Part shown: in pieces, positions 32,342 through 32,353 of the stretch
Position numbering within the stretch: position 1 is the stretch's first letter
How the letters are laid out: every line of letters starts with the position of its first letter
Assembly: GCA_029259935.1 (NCBI GenBank)
Contig: JAJDEH010000167.1
Coordinates: forward strand, 1 to 32,353
Length of the DNA stretch: 32,353 bases
Direction of reading: 5' to 3'
Origin: Planctomycetota bacterium
GTDB taxonomy: Bacteria; Planctomycetota; Planctomycetia; Pirellulales; Pirellulaceae
Notes under the pieces: generated by a model
Seen by the model: only the letters and a program-made list of their open reading frames with translations
The model's database searches: none
Told to the model about the DNA's origin: nothing
Made by a program: the position numbers and the translations under genes

Positions 32342-32353
32342 TTAGAGGGGGTT

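Overview
The window looks like chromosomal DNA of a planctomycete, most likely near the Pirellulales. This rests on gene content, not on a database search: Tat-exported Gfo/Idh/MocA oxidoreductases, a sulfatase, a zinc-ribbon protein with a lysine-rich linker, a BlaI/BlaR1-type pair in which the peptidase carries WD40 propellers, DUF11-repeat surface proteins, and ExbB/ExbD genes flanked by TPR proteins. No rRNA, convincing tRNA, CRISPR array or intact insertion sequence was found.

Region 1 (1-4170): the tail of an upstream gene, about 480 bp of non-coding DNA with several hairpins, then a minus-strand blaI-blaR1-like operon. Its promoter is near consensus and its -10 box lies inside a perfect inverted repeat. 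The M56 peptidase has a 14-blade WD40 region where a beta-lactam sensor would be expected. Region 2 (4355-5230): a small decayed island with a truncated phage-type DNA adenine methyltransferase, a 43-residue membrane peptide, and two small overlapping reading frames, one with a helix-turn-helix-like stretch. Region 3 (5381-14390): msrA, a DUF11-repeat surface protein, a zinc-ribbon membrane protein, a two-gene unit of TPR membrane protein plus polysaccharide export protein, and a TIM-barrel isomerase-like protein that appears to have lost its metal ligands.

Region 4 (14391-17732): a gap with short direct repeats, a PhyH-type dioxygenase convergent with a PhcB-like SAM methyltransferase, and a TerC membrane protein divergent from the methyltransferase across a nested palindrome. 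Region 5 (17752-25731): a sulfatase, two Tat-exported Gfo/Idh/MocA proteins, an exported carbohydrate-binding-like protein and a ribokinase, which together suggest handling of sulfated or unusual sugars. Within it lies a one-piece response regulator with an RsbW-like ATPase. Region 6 (25894-32353): a hypothetical protein, a non-coding gap, and a tight five-gene plus-strand operon (exported helical-repeat protein, ExbB, two ExbD, large exported TPR protein) that looks like a proton-driven envelope machine without TonB or TolA. The window ends in a G/C hairpin.

Start codons were moved inward from the longest frame where a Shine-Dalgarno sequence, signal peptide or family length supported it. 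Family assignments come from motifs read by eye and recalled families; no alignment was run.
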